From Acinetobacter bereziniae LMG 1003 = CIP 70.12 (lineage in GTDB: Bacteria > Pseudomonadota > Gammaproteobacteria > Pseudomonadales > Moraxellaceae): a stretch of 64,000 nucleotides of DNA. Positions 15,671 to 24,954 of the stretch are shown piece after piece; positions within the stretch are counted from its first letter, which is position 1; the number at the start of each line of letters is the position of its first letter. The notes under the pieces are model-generated. The model saw only the letters and a program-made list of their open reading frames with translations, did not search any database and was not told the origin of the DNA. The stretch is taken from contig NZ_KB849756.1 in NCBI RefSeq assembly GCF_000368925.1, positions 1,722,397 to 1,786,396 on the forward strand, given 5' to 3'. Position numbers and translations under genes: made by a program.

Positions 15671-16948
15671 TTATTTATTTTCGGATTGTGGTTGTTCTTT
15701 TTCCGCTTGCATGGCTTTATATTCTCTCGTTGCTGCAGTAGTTGCTGTCTGTTTGTTTTTATACAAATAGGTTAAACGCTTTGGTGTAGTTTGATCGCCC
15801 TGTGTAACCTTACCTGTGTTTTTTCCGTCTTTATAATACGCCAAAATCCCTGTGTAACTGCCTGAGTCATCGTCTACAAGTTCAGATAAATCATCTGAAT
15901 CGGGTAAATAGACTTCAAGTTCAACGTCCGTCACAAAACCACTGTCTGCAGATAATGTATGTACCACACGAGAACCAAGCCAAATAATATCGTCTATTTC
16001 TGACTTTAAGCCCATAAACTGTACCTGCATTTCAGGAATGAGGTCAGGTTTACCGTAGGCCAGTTTATAACTGAATGTTGCTGACTTAGATTTAATCCGA
16101 TTGAACTCTGACTGCGCCACACGTTTAGCAGATTTTTCATCTCGTTGAATATTTCGAAGTTCACGGGTGTTTTCGTCTGACATACCGACTGTAACTTTTT
16201 GGCGTTCGGCTTTGTCATTGTCATAATAAAAAACAGTTACGCCACTAACTTCATCTGCACCGTCCGTGTCTGACCAACGATGTGAGTCGCCCATATTACG
16301 TGTGATAAAAAATGTTGGCAGATCTAATCCTGAAATGGTTTTACTCTCACCTTTGGGCATAAATAATAAATAGCCGTTTTTAACGGTCGCAATCGCATCA
16401 TGCTCGTCAGCTATACGTGTGATGAGGTTGGCATCAGATTCGTTTTGGTCAATATGTGCAAGTGTGATCTGCCCCAAGCTGTCATGAATAATGGCTTTGA
16501 GGTTTTGCTCACTGGCAATGGTATTGATAATATCTTCGATGGTTTTGTTGTCAAAACTGCGTTCTTTTTTCTTTTTAAATGTGGCTTTTAGGTCTGCAGC
16601 TGCGCCTCGAATAGTAAGAACGTCGGGCACACCTGAGTGCTCTCTCTCTTTGATGGTGTACTTGCCTTTGTAGACCAAGCCTTCATTGCTCCAACCAATC
16701 CATATTTCCATATCCGCACCTTTTGGCGGAATACCCAGTGAACCATCATGATCGGAAAGTTCTATCTCTACTGTGTCTGCTTCGATACCACGATTGTCTG
16801 TAATGGTTAGGCGCATTAAGCGTGTTTGAACCAGACCGCCGATGTCTACTCCATTGACCACGATTTTATAAAAAGCATGAGGGTAACTGGCATCGAGTTT
16901 GTTGCTGATAAAGTTGATGGCAGTACTGGCAAGACTGAGCAATGACAT
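15671..16948 (-). CDS. D: P2 gpD-like tail protein (late control protein D)
   Basis: 425 aa, slightly longer than P2 gpD (387). The N-terminal region (YKIVVNGVDIGGLVQ.RLMRLTITDNRGIEADTVEIEL is split over 12-55) and the later SLGIPPKGADMEIWIG are hallmarks of the family that caps the tail tube at the baseplate hub. C-terminus carries an added acidic and Lys/Gln-rich tail. Last gene of the FI-D late operon; abuts U without spacing. Confidence 0.9.
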   Translation of the reverse strand: MSLLSLASTAINFISNKLDASYPHAFYKIVVNGVDIGGLVQTRLMRLTITDNRGIEADTVEIELSDHDGSLGIPPKGADMEIWIGWSNEGLVYKGKYTIKEREHSGVPDVLTIRGAAADLKATFKKKKERSFDNKTIEDIINTIASEQNLKAIIHDSLGQITLAHIDQNESDANLITRIADEHDAIATVKNGYLLFMPKGESKTISGLDLPTFFITRNMGDSHRWSDTDGADEVSGVTVFYYDNDKAERQKVTVGMSDENTRELRNIQRDEKSAKRVAQSEFNRIKSKSATFSYKLAYGKPDLIPEMQVQFMGLKSEIDDIIWLGSRVVHTLSADSGFVTDVELEVYLPDSDDLSELVDDDSGSYTGILAYYKDGKNTGKVTQGDQTTPKRLTYLYKNKQTATTAATREYKAMQAEKEQPQSENK

Positions 16949-17374
16949 TTAAAGAATACTCCCCACTATTGATCCCAATACGTTGCCAATGAGTACACCT
17001 GCGGTTTGGGTTTTCTTTAATGTTAGGCTGAACTCCACCAGCCGTGGTTTACCATTTTTAAAGAAATAGGTTTGTGTTTCATTTAGCGATTCAATCACCC
17101 ATAAGCCATAAATTTTGCCCGTACCTGAAATAAGCGGAAATGATTTGCCTGTGTCTGCCATCAAGCGCATTGCCGTCAATGACATAGGTGCACCAAACTC
17201 GGGTACAATCGAACCTTCAAGTGTAATGCTATCTTCACCTTTGCCTGCATACTGATATGCAGGCATGTCACCAACACGATTATTGCTGACATGATTCCAA
17301 GTATTACTACGTTGTAGGCTTTGGTAAGTAGCGGTTGGTATAGAAAATACAAACATGCCATAAATCATCATCAT
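16949..17374 (-). CDS. U: P2 gpU-like tail protein
   Basis: 141 aa (P2 gpU is 159). MFVFSIPTATYQSLQR near the start and the pattern SITLEGSIVPEFG...L..MA..G..FPL place it in the gpU family needed for tail completion. Between T and D as in P2. Confidence 0.88.
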   Translation of the reverse strand: MMMIYGMFVFSIPTATYQSLQRSNTWNHVSNNRVGDMPAYQYAGKGEDSITLEGSIVPEFGAPMSLTAMRLMADTGKSFPLISGTGKIYGLWVIESLNETQTYFFKNGKPRLVEFSLTLKKTQTAGVLIGNVLGSIVGSIL

Positions 17375-17379
17375 TTTTA

Positions 17380-20253
17380 TTATTCCTGGTCTTTAAAACT
17401 GCTACGTACTCGTGCCATTTTTTCGCGTTCACGTTTATTGAGCATGTTTTCGAGCATGCTTTGGATCTGTTGGATGTTTTGGCTAGGGGCAGCATTTATG
17501 TTGATCGTAATCGTGTCACCTTCAATGGTATAGTTGCCAGAGCTCACTGAACCAGAAGATAAGGGTGCTGGATTAATTTTTCCTAGTGCTGGAGCTACAT
17601 TAATTTTTTGCAGTAACTCAGAATCAGGTTTGAAAATACTTACCACATCTGCAAACTTGGCTTTTAGATTTGGAAAGGCTTTTTCTATACCACCATGTAA
17701 ACCAGACATGATATGCCCACCAAGCCCTGCCATGACTCGGGATGGGCTGTGAATGTCCATGGTTTTTTTCATAAAGTCAGGCATCCAACTGTTAATCGTT
17801 GCCCAAAGTGATTTGAGCTTTTCAAAACCTGCTTGAATCCCTTTCACTAAGCCATCAATGATCATGCTTCCAAAGCCAGAGAATTTGTCAGGCAATTCAA
17901 TACCAAACCATGACAAGACTTTAGCGAAAGCAGCATAAAACAATCCAAATGGGGACCAGTTGATGATTAATGCACTCATGCCTGTGATTCCACCTGAAAA
18001 TGCAGTTTTCACCTCTGTCATTCGTGAACTAAACCACTGGCCAATCGGTGCAAAAATGGTTGAAATATGCGTCCATAATCCACCAAAAAAGGCTTTGATT
18101 GGTTCCCAGTTGGCAATGATCATGCGTGGTATGCCAATAAAGGGCATTAAAAAGTTCAAAATCGGGTTATCTGCAAAGGTTTGATCAATACTTTGAAAAA
18201 TACCTTTGATAAATGACACGCCAGCATTAAATGCAGTTTTGATACCATTCCATAAGTTGATAAAGAATGCCTTTATCGGTGTCCAGTTTTTATAAATAAG
18301 ATAGGCTGCAACCGCTATGGCTGTGATTGCCAAGCCGATCGGATTCATGAGTAATGCACGACCTAAAAATAAAAATACTCGACCGACACCCATTAAGGCT
18401 GACTTTAAAATATTGAGTACGACTGGAGCTGCTGCAAACACACGTGAAAATAAACCTGCAGCTGTTGAAGTCGATGCAAGAATGAGCCTTAGACTTAACA
18501 TCCCTAGAATCAATGGAGAAAAAATGGCTAATGCTCCACCAATGGCGACGAGGCTTACAGCAATAAATACCAGCCCTGCACCCAGTACTTTTGCTAGTGT
18601 TGGATTCTTTTCCATCCATCCAGTAAATATTGCTAAAGCTGATGTGGCTGATTCAATGGCTTTGGTATAAATCGGTAAAATGGTTTGACCAAAGCGTAAA
18701 TAGGCATCATGCAGTTTGGCTTTGGCTTCCAGTTCCTTACCTGTCGTTGTGTCTTTACCTTGCGCATATAACTGGTCAATGTTATTTGCACCTTCATTTA
18801 GCTTGGCATTTTTATGAATTTGATCCCTTTGTTGATACATCTGTGCAAATAAGTTTGATGCTGTACGATTTGAGAAAATACTCCCGATCGCATCGACCAC
18901 ATCACCCTCTTTAGTGATGCCTTTAGCATTTAGTGCAGGTACAAGAACTTGTTCCATCCAAGCGAATTGATCTTTCTTGAAAAGATCTGCACCCTTTATT
19001 GCCCCAATGTCTAAATATGACAAATCACCTGTTTTGTTGTGTTTGACTTTAGACGGATCTCCAATCAAGCCAAATTTGTCCAAATTACCCATCGCACGTT
19101 GAGTTGTACGACCTTGATACAAGTTTTGGTACGCTGACATCATAGCCGTACCAACACGGAATCCACCCATTTCTTGTACCAGTGGTTCCATCTTGTAATA
19201 AAAAGCTTTGTTATCTATGCCTTTGGCAGCAATACCACCTGTTTTAATGACATTCAGCCATTCTTCACCCTGTACCCGTCCGCCAGTTGCGGTAATCACT
19301 TGTTGAATAATATTGGCTTGATCATTAAAGGCTTTTTCACTTTTTAAGCCCCCACGTAATTCAATGACTTTAAGCATGTCCATGAATTTTTTTTCATTTT
19401 CAGCCCCACCTTCACTACCAAACATGGCTTCATTGGCAAATTTCATTTTTGCCAATGTTGGTGCAACCATCTCCGCATGATGGACATCACCAAAAGCAGT
19501 AATCCCATCACGAACTAAAGTTAAGTTTTCTAAAGTTGAAGTCCCATAAGTTTTCATTGCTTTAGCATACAAAATGGCTTCTTCAGTCGCTTTTTTACCT
19601 AATCCGAGGGATGCAATGCGATGCTCCTCAACATCTGTACGTTTGGATTCTTCAATTGGTTTACGCATGGTATATAGCGCGCCTGCACCTGTCATCGCTG
19701 CACCCATGCCATAACCTGCAGCTGCTCTTAACCGCCCTGCATGACGTTCATAATTCTGTTGCATCTGTGTCATACGTTGTAAGCGTTGTTCTTGCTCACG
19801 CATAGACTGATTCGCTCGATTTAAATCATTTCGCAGACGTTGTTGATGCTCAGACAGCCGATTTGTAGATAAACCTGCATTGTTCATTTCTGTACGCATT
19901 CGCTGAAGTTCTATGCGATTGCGTTGGTACTCTTGTTTAAGTTTTTTAGCTTTTTGAACAGATTTTTCGAAGTCACGTGTTAAGTCTGCAGACGGATTGG
20001 TTTTCATCTGCTGTCGAAGGCTTTTAATATGGTTCTGTAAATCTTGTAAGGCTTTGCCTTGATCTTGAACGGCTTTTTTTTGTTTTTGGTAACCGTCTAT
20101 TTTCTTTTGTTGTTCGTTGAGCTTTCGAATCTCGTCACGTGTTTTTTTTAACGCCTTGGTAGCAGCATTACTACTACCAAGGATTGCTCTAAGTGCAGGA
20201 CTTAGTGTATTGTTCTTTGAGCCAAAAATGACTTCTAATCTTAATTGTTTCAT
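17380..20253 (-). CDS. T: Tail tape measure protein (P2 gpT-like)
   Basis: 957 aa. Residues ~30-175 are strongly coiled coil (Lys/Gln/Arg heptads), ~175-540 is the conserved tape-measure domain, ~560-720 contains several hydrophobic helices (LGAGLVFIAVSLVAIGGAL) and later repeats with aromatic W.PI.AFF motifs. It sets tail length and helps DNA entry. ATG overlaps the stop of E' (ATGA). Confidence 0.93.
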   Translation of the reverse strand: MKQLRLEVIFGSKNNTLSPALRAILGSSNAATKALKKTRDEIRKLNEQQKKIDGYQKQKKAVQDQGKALQDLQNHIKSLRQQMKTNPSADLTRDFEKSVQKAKKLKQEYQRNRIELQRMRTEMNNAGLSTNRLSEHQQRLRNDLNRANQSMREQEQRLQRMTQMQQNYERHAGRLRAAAGYGMGAAMTGAGALYTMRKPIEESKRTDVEEHRIASLGLGKKATEEAILYAKAMKTYGTSTLENLTLVRDGITAFGDVHHAEMVAPTLAKMKFANEAMFGSEGGAENEKKFMDMLKVIELRGGLKSEKAFNDQANIIQQVITATGGRVQGEEWLNVIKTGGIAAKGIDNKAFYYKMEPLVQEMGGFRVGTAMMSAYQNLYQGRTTQRAMGNLDKFGLIGDPSKVKHNKTGDLSYLDIGAIKGADLFKKDQFAWMEQVLVPALNAKGITKEGDVVDAIGSIFSNRTASNLFAQMYQQRDQIHKNAKLNEGANNIDQLYAQGKDTTTGKELEAKAKLHDAYLRFGQTILPIYTKAIESATSALAIFTGWMEKNPTLAKVLGAGLVFIAVSLVAIGGALAIFSPLILGMLSLRLILASTSTAAGLFSRVFAAAPVVLNILKSALMGVGRVFLFLGRALLMNPIGLAITAIAVAAYLIYKNWTPIKAFFINLWNGIKTAFNAGVSFIKGIFQSIDQTFADNPILNFLMPFIGIPRMIIANWEPIKAFFGGLWTHISTIFAPIGQWFSSRMTEVKTAFSGGITGMSALIINWSPFGLFYAAFAKVLSWFGIELPDKFSGFGSMIIDGLVKGIQAGFEKLKSLWATINSWMPDFMKKTMDIHSPSRVMAGLGGHIMSGLHGGIEKAFPNLKAKFADVVSIFKPDSELLQKINVAPALGKINPAPLSSGSVSSGNYTIEGDTITININAAPSQNIQQIQSMLENMLNKREREKMARVRSSFKDQE

Positions 20254-20369
20254 TCGGCATCTGACCCATTTCGTTCAATGGCTTTTTGATGCCATTCCAT
20301 CAATTCACTGAGTGACATACCTTCATAGGCTTGCGGTGACCAGTGAAACACCACCGCAATATTTGCCAT
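20250..20369 (-). CDS. GpE family tail assembly protein (E' segment)
   Basis: 39 aa from ATG 20369: FHWSP..YEGMSLSELMEW is the signature of P2 GpE. The same frame extends upstream without a stop to the slippery site inside E, so this segment is mainly the C-terminal part of an E-E' frameshift fusion; independent start at 20369 is also possible. Confidence 0.8.
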   Translation of the reverse strand: MANIAVVFHWSPQAYEGMSLSELMEWHQKAIERNGSDAE

Positions 20370-20377
20370 GGCATCTT

Positions 20378-20719
20378 CTACTGTTGGAGTGCAATTTCTG
20401 CACGTACTGATTTCGGTTGCAAAAAAGTGATAATTGCACTACCCATTTGAATGATGTCGACTGGATCCACAAGTGTGTCGAGCTGTTGTTTCGTTAATGT
20501 TGGATTGGCTGTACACAAAGGCAATAAGGTACAAATGGAGTTGACATCACCATTTAAAATATCGGCAATACGGACTTTTCGAAGTGCGATAACCGATGGT
20601 TTACGGACTTCGACTGACTTAATTTCTTGTCCACCAATTTTAAAAGGTGAATCTAAATCTACGATTTCCACATCTTGCTGAATTGCTTGTAAGTTTTCGA
20701 TTTGTTCTTGAGTTTGCAT
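20378..20719 (-). CDS. E: Tail assembly chaperone gpE
   Basis: 113 aa from ATG 20719 (GGA 7 nt upstream); ATG 20731 is an alternative. Contains V.VRKPSVIALRKV and ends shortly after the frameshift site. P2 E and E+E' act as chaperones for the tape measure during tail assembly, and the pair is positioned just before T. Confidence 0.85.
   Translation of the reverse strand: MQTQEQIENLQAIQQDVEIVDLDSPFKIGGQEIKSVEVRKPSVIALRKVRIADILNGDVNSICTLLPLCTANPTLTKQQLDTLVDPVDIIQMGSAIITFLQPKSVRAEIALQQ
20420..20426 (-). other. Programmed -1 frameshift site T_TTT_TTG
   Basis: In the E frame the codons are ACT TTT TTG CAA, a canonical X_XXY_YYZ heptamer and the same sequence P2 uses. Slipping back one base opens a frame that continues without stops into the GpE segment ending at 20250. 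Confidence 0.85.
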
Positions 20720-20756
20720 GGCAAATTCCATAAATATAAAAGTTGATGTAAAAAAA

Positions 20757-20783
20757 CCTTCTGTAGCACTGGACTACAGAAGG
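20757..20783 (-). terminator. Terminator between FII and E
   Basis: Perfect 10-bp stem CCTTCTGTAG/CTACAGAAGG followed by U7 in the minus-strand transcript. It would partly stop transcription after the abundant sheath and tube genes and lower expression of E, T, U and D. Confidence 0.8.
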
Positions 20784-20792
20784 GTAGGAAAA

Positions 20793-21308
20793 CTAGATAC
20801 CAATGTTTTGACGATGTTTTTCATACATATCGACACCATCGACTTTGAATACAGTGCCTGGAATATCGATTTCAATCACAGCTTTGCCATCGATTGATAA
20901 TTTGTAATATGACCAGACCGTTTTCATCGAAAGTTCAGTGTCGTCACCGGGTTTTGAATTACCAAAGTCAATTTCTTCATGACGGCCACGCACGACCATT
21001 TCGAGTGCCGTAGTTTCTCCAGTGTCGTCACGCTGATAGGATCCAGCGAAACGTAGACCAATTGCTCCAACAGTTGCAGCACCGTATTGCCCGATCACCA
21101 ATGGGTCGATACCACCCAATTTCCAAGCAAATTCGATCATGTCATCTGACATGCCTGCATCCCACTTGATACTACCGTCCATACCACCGCCACGCCAAGC
21201 CTCCAACTTACGTCCGAGTTTTGGCAAAGTGACTTCACCTGTTTGGCCAAGGTATGAATTACCTTCGTTGAACAGGTTCATCATTTTTAATTTTTTAGGT
21301 AAAGCCAT
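20793..21308 (-). CDS. FII: Major tail tube protein (P2 gpFII-like)
   Basis: 171 aa, same length class as P2 FII (172). MALPKKLKMMNLFNEGNSYLGQ and LPKLGRKLEAWRGGGMDG (shown in part) are typical. Forms the inner tube of the contractile tail. AGGA upstream of the ATG. Confidence 0.93.
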   Translation of the reverse strand: MALPKKLKMMNLFNEGNSYLGQTGEVTLPKLGRKLEAWRGGGMDGSIKWDAGMSDDMIEFAWKLGGIDPLVIGQYGAATVGAIGLRFAGSYQRDDTGETTALEMVVRGRHEEIDFGNSKPGDDTELSMKTVWSYYKLSIDGKAVIEIDIPGTVFKVDGVDMYEKHRQNIGI

Positions 21309-21334
21309 GTCGTTTTATCCTTTTTATTCTTCTG

Positions 21335-22507
21335 TTAGGCAGTCATACGAGAAGCGAAATCAGCTAAATAACGGTCTGTGATACGCTGACGTAAAGTAAG
21401 ATCTTCCAGTGGCGGTACTGGCGTGAAGTCATAATCAAGCAGTAAACGTCCTGATTTGAGCGACTCTTTAGAATTGACTGAAGGATCAAACCAACATTCA
21501 CCATCAATGATGTAGCCACCATTTTTTAAATCACGGAATTTGGCATTGATGCCGTCGACAATATCTTTAGCCAATGATGGATGAAGATCTTTATCTACTG
21601 CCCACATGTGCCCTTCTGCCATGGTGTCGGCAAGAATTTGTGCTGTCCGGGTGTAGTTTTCAAAGGCGAAAAGCGGATCTGCTGAACATGTACGAGAACC
21701 CCAAAAACGGAAGCCATCTTTTTGGATCAGCGTGGTGATTTCATTGCTATTTAGATAGCCAGCATCGGTATCCATGGACTGCAATTGCCAAAAAATATCT
21801 TGAGAAATACCAGTTACACCGTTGACTGGAACGTTTGAAAGTGTTTTCTGCCAACCTGTTTCATTGTCAATTTTGGCGCGTAAACCTAAAGCACGAGCAG
21901 TGGCATCAAATGTTGTGGTTTGTGATGTCGCTGTGTCCCATCCTAAAAAGTCAGGATAAATAAGCATCGCTTCTCGCGCACCAATTGCTTCACGATATGC
22001 AGCTGCTTCTTCTTTTGTTTCACAACCAAAACAAGATAGGTAGTTGAATGCGCGAAGCTTTTCAGCAATTGAGTTTAAAGCCGTTGCCACAGGTGCAGTG
22101 TCTAGACCAGGAACACCCAAAATACGAGGGCGTACTTTCAGATTTTGTTCTGCTGCCAATAAGGCTTTCATACCTGTATAACGGCCATTATCAACACCAC
22201 CGATAATTGCTGAGTTTTGTTCAGCTTCTGTGGTTTTTTGGTCTACACGTACAATGACAGTAACCGCATTGGTTTGGTCTGCGATGGCTTGTAAAGAACG
22301 TGCAAGCGTTCCCTTTTCACCTGCTTTGTCCAAAGCTGTTTTGATATCTGTCGCAAGGACTGGAGTATTGAGTGGTAAAGCTGCTGCATCTGCATCTTCT
22401 GCAGTTGCAACCAATCCGATCACAGCAGTTGAAACTGTACGGATTGGTCGGGTGCCTTCATTGAGTTCAAGGACTCGGACACCATGATGGTATGAATCTG
22501 TAGCCAT
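21335..22507 (-). CDS. FI: Tail sheath protein (P2 gpFI-like)
   Basis: 390 aa (P2 FI 396). YHHGVRVLELNEGTRPI at the N-terminus, FWGSRTCSADPLFAFENYTR and the C-terminal LEDLTLRQRITDRYL region are those of P2-type contractile sheaths. First gene after the late-promoter box at 22585; a strong hairpin directly precedes its start codon. Confidence 0.95.
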   Translation of the reverse strand: MATDSYHHGVRVLELNEGTRPIRTVSTAVIGLVATAEDADAAALPLNTPVLATDIKTALDKAGEKGTLARSLQAIADQTNAVTVIVRVDQKTTEAEQNSAIIGGVDNGRYTGMKALLAAEQNLKVRPRILGVPGLDTAPVATALNSIAEKLRAFNYLSCFGCETKEEAAAYREAIGAREAMLIYPDFLGWDTATSQTTTFDATARALGLRAKIDNETGWQKTLSNVPVNGVTGISQDIFWQLQSMDTDAGYLNSNEITTLIQKDGFRFWGSRTCSADPLFAFENYTRTAQILADTMAEGHMWAVDKDLHPSLAKDIVDGINAKFRDLKNGGYIIDGECWFDPSVNSKESLKSGRLLLDYDFTPVPPLEDLTLRQRITDRYLADFASRMTA

Positions 22508-22512
22508 ATAAA

Positions 22513-22552
22513 AAGCCTGTGATCTGTTGTTATGTTTTCAGATCACAGGCTT
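22513..22552 (-). promoter_or_regulatory. 14-bp perfect hairpin in the FI leader
   Basis: AAGCCTGTGATCTG and its exact complement around a 12-nt loop, followed by U-rich bases and the FI ATG 5 nt later. It looks like an intrinsic terminator but lies downstream of the late promoter, so it is better read as a 5' stabilising stem or attenuator. Confidence 0.65.
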
Positions 22553-22584
22553 ACAAATTGGCTTTTATTTGACTATTTTGTGCT

Positions 22585-22607
22585 GTTGTAGTGGTGCGGT
22601 TTACAAC
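22585..22607 (-). promoter_or_regulatory. Ogr-type late promoter box before FI
   Basis: GTTGT-AAACCGCACCACT-ACAAC dyad, identical to those at 27535 and 34290. An A+T-rich CAAATAAAA about 15-20 nt downstream may be the -10. Position equals P2 promoter PF. The rest of the 220-bp H-FI gap shows nothing else. Confidence 0.75.
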
Positions 22608-22727
22608 TTGACATAAAAAACATGTAGTTTGAGTTTAACTTCAATTAACAGGTTTACATGGTTGCTATTAAACATATTCGCTGATGAGATAAACTATTTT
22701 GACTGAATATCCTGTATAGCATTCACA

Positions 22728-24929
22728 TTAAATAGTTAAATTAAATGCATAATCGAGTGCATACCACTCTGCAGCAGATTTTACATAAAGCCAACCATCA
22801 GTATCGACATACCCCAATAATTTGGTCGAATATTCTTTATTCGCGATAAAATCCACATATATTGTCGCAATTTCGGATGGTGTATTCTGGTTTTTTGAAA
22901 TAGTTGAAACAATTATGCCTACTTTTCTTTTTTCATCATCATCTACATAGCAAAAATAAGGCTGATTCGGATCGAGCGAGTTCGCACTTTGAATAATTAA
23001 TCGACTTGATTTTCCAACGTAACATAATGCTTTATATGCTGTTGAAATGTTTAAAATATGTTGTACTTGCCTGTTAATCTGATTGAATCTTGAATCTACA
23101 AATTTAGAAAAAAATGCTTTGTTATTTAGAATACTATGTATTGGTTTTTGATCTGATAGCCCATATTCTTGCTGTGGCAATGCACAACAGTCAAAATCTA
23201 AAACAGAAATATCATCTCGTGTATAAAGCTCATAATTTTTTCTTTGTGCTACTGTCAAACTCGTCGCAGATTCAAGAAAATCAAAAGCAACAAATTTAAC
23301 AATTGAATAGGACAAAGATATTCTATTTACCGTTACACTTGAATCTACTGCTTTTGCACGCCAATCTTGTCCACCGATTTGCATGCCATAGCTTCCAGAA
23401 AATGAGAATGCTTTTCCTCTATGCCCTTCACTATTGAATTTTCCTGAGACACCTTTACAGTCTATAAATTCGTAACAAATTGCACCAGATAAACCTTCTG
23501 TACCACACCCATCTGCACAACATTTTAGATCTGAATAAATAACTTTACTGAATAAGAAAGCTCGACCTTTCGTTGCTGTTGCATAAAGTTGTCCCCCACG
23601 GAGTGATGTTCCGACATCAAAAATATAGCCTAATGTTCCACCATGACACCAAAGCTGACCAAAATTTGTCATCCAGCAGTCATTAAAAATGAAATGTGTG
23701 TGATTATATTCTGCATAAATATCGTCTACATATCCCATTGCAGATCTGTGTCTGAGCCAGCCTAAACTGTTTACAACTTCATTTTTATGTTTTAAAGATA
23801 TCCCCTTTACTTCCTCTGATATTAAATATGCTGCAGTGCCTTCAGGATTATCTGAACGAGGACTTGATACTAATACTGCATCTGCTGTTGAACTTGCTAA
23901 ATAACCTGAACCGAGTGGATTCGCTGTTGTTTTAATGAGAATTGTTGCTTCACGACCTGCGCCGATGAGTTTTGGTGGGATAATGTGATTTGTTGAAGTA
24001 ATAATCACAGCATTTGATGTGTAAAAAGTACCAACACCAATTGTCACTTTTTTTGCTTTACTTGTTGTAGTTGCTTGCGCTGCCGTTATTGCTGCATTAA
24101 TTGCTGCATCATTAAATATATGAGTATCTGCTGGATATGCACCAAAAATTTCCGCAGGAACAGTTTCTTTTACATTAACAGCAATATAACAACCATTGCC
24201 TGCTGTTGTTTTTTTCTGCAAATATGCAGGTAATGCACTGAATGTTGTAGGGAAAACAAGGTCTGGGTCAATAATTGTTCCACCATTGTGTAAATTTTTA
24301 GCTGCGGTTTCACTATAACTATAACGAAGACCACCTGTATTTAAATCGGGCCACCATGATTTAGTTTGGATCATACGACCATTGATATGTTCAATTTGAT
24401 TTAAATCCCTCAGAGATTCAACTTTTTCAATTTTTGTTTGATCTGCATGTGAAATAGCAGCCTGCTTTGCTTCTTCAACAGATTGAATAGTAGCCATGAC
24501 AACAGAAGCATCAATCTTCAATTCAAAATTTGCAGTATTATCGATCTGTAAAACAATACGAATGGTCTTAATTTGTGCTGTGCCTTGATCTGCTGAAGGT
24601 TTGTAAGTCGGTGGATAGTTGGCATAAGCAACCATAACATCACCAGCCCAAAGTCCTACTTCACGAATATTAAAACCGCCAACTGCTGATGGAATCACCC
24701 CATCGGCTTCTAACCAATTTGGATTGTCTTTAGAAGGTGCAAGTCGGTTAAGTGGTGTGCGATAGACCTCATTGACCATTTTTTTAAATTCATCATTGGG
24801 CTCTGGAAGTACCCCCCCACCATCACCATAAGACATGTGGGTAATTCCCAGTTTTGTTCCACTTTGTATTGCCGTTCTAAGTAGATCTAAGCCTTGTTTT
24901 GTAAACAATGAATGATATTGTGAAGCCAT
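22728..24929 (-). CDS. H: Tail fibre/tailspike with beta-helix-like C-terminal half
   Basis: 733 aa. Residues 1-165 are the conserved P2-type tail-collar fibre domain (FTKQGLDLL, GVLPEP, FNIREVGLWAGD). From ~260 onward VTIGVGTFYTSNAV, GAGREATILIKT and repeated short strands resemble pectate-lyase-like helices of capsule-degrading tailspikes. It would bind and possibly cleave surface polysaccharide. No gpG chaperone gene follows, unlike P2; this supports a self-folding tailspike. Confidence 0.8.
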   Translation of the reverse strand: MASQYHSLFTKQGLDLLRTAIQSGTKLGITHMSYGDGGGVLPEPNDEFKKMVNEVYRTPLNRLAPSKDNPNWLEADGVIPSAVGGFNIREVGLWAGDVMVAYANYPPTYKPSADQGTAQIKTIRIVLQIDNTANFELKIDASVVMATIQSVEEAKQAAISHADQTKIEKVESLRDLNQIEHINGRMIQTKSWWPDLNTGGLRYSYSETAAKNLHNGGTIIDPDLVFPTTFSALPAYLQKKTTAGNGCYIAVNVKETVPAEIFGAYPADTHIFNDAAINAAITAAQATTTSKAKKVTIGVGTFYTSNAVIITSTNHIIPPKLIGAGREATILIKTTANPLGSGYLASSTADAVLVSSPRSDNPEGTAAYLISEEVKGISLKHKNEVVNSLGWLRHRSAMGYVDDIYAEYNHTHFIFNDCWMTNFGQLWCHGGTLGYIFDVGTSLRGGQLYATATKGRAFLFSKVIYSDLKCCADGCGTEGLSGAICYEFIDCKGVSGKFNSEGHRGKAFSFSGSYGMQIGGQDWRAKAVDSSVTVNRISLSYSIVKFVAFDFLESATSLTVAQRKNYELYTRDDISVLDFDCCALPQQEYGLSDQKPIHSILNNKAFFSKFVDSRFNQINRQVQHILNISTAYKALCYVGKSSRLIIQSANSLDPNQPYFCYVDDDEKRKVGIIVSTISKNQNTPSEIATIYVDFIANKEYSTKLLGYVDTDGWLYVKSAAEWYALDYAFNLTI

Positions 24930-24954
24930 AATTTTTATACTCTATTTGATTCGT

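Noticed and set aside
22513..22552. Reading the FI leader hairpin simply as the terminator of the V-H operon
   Set aside because: It lies downstream of the FI promoter box, so it would also terminate the FI transcript; a 5' leader role is more consistent, though attenuation is not excluded.
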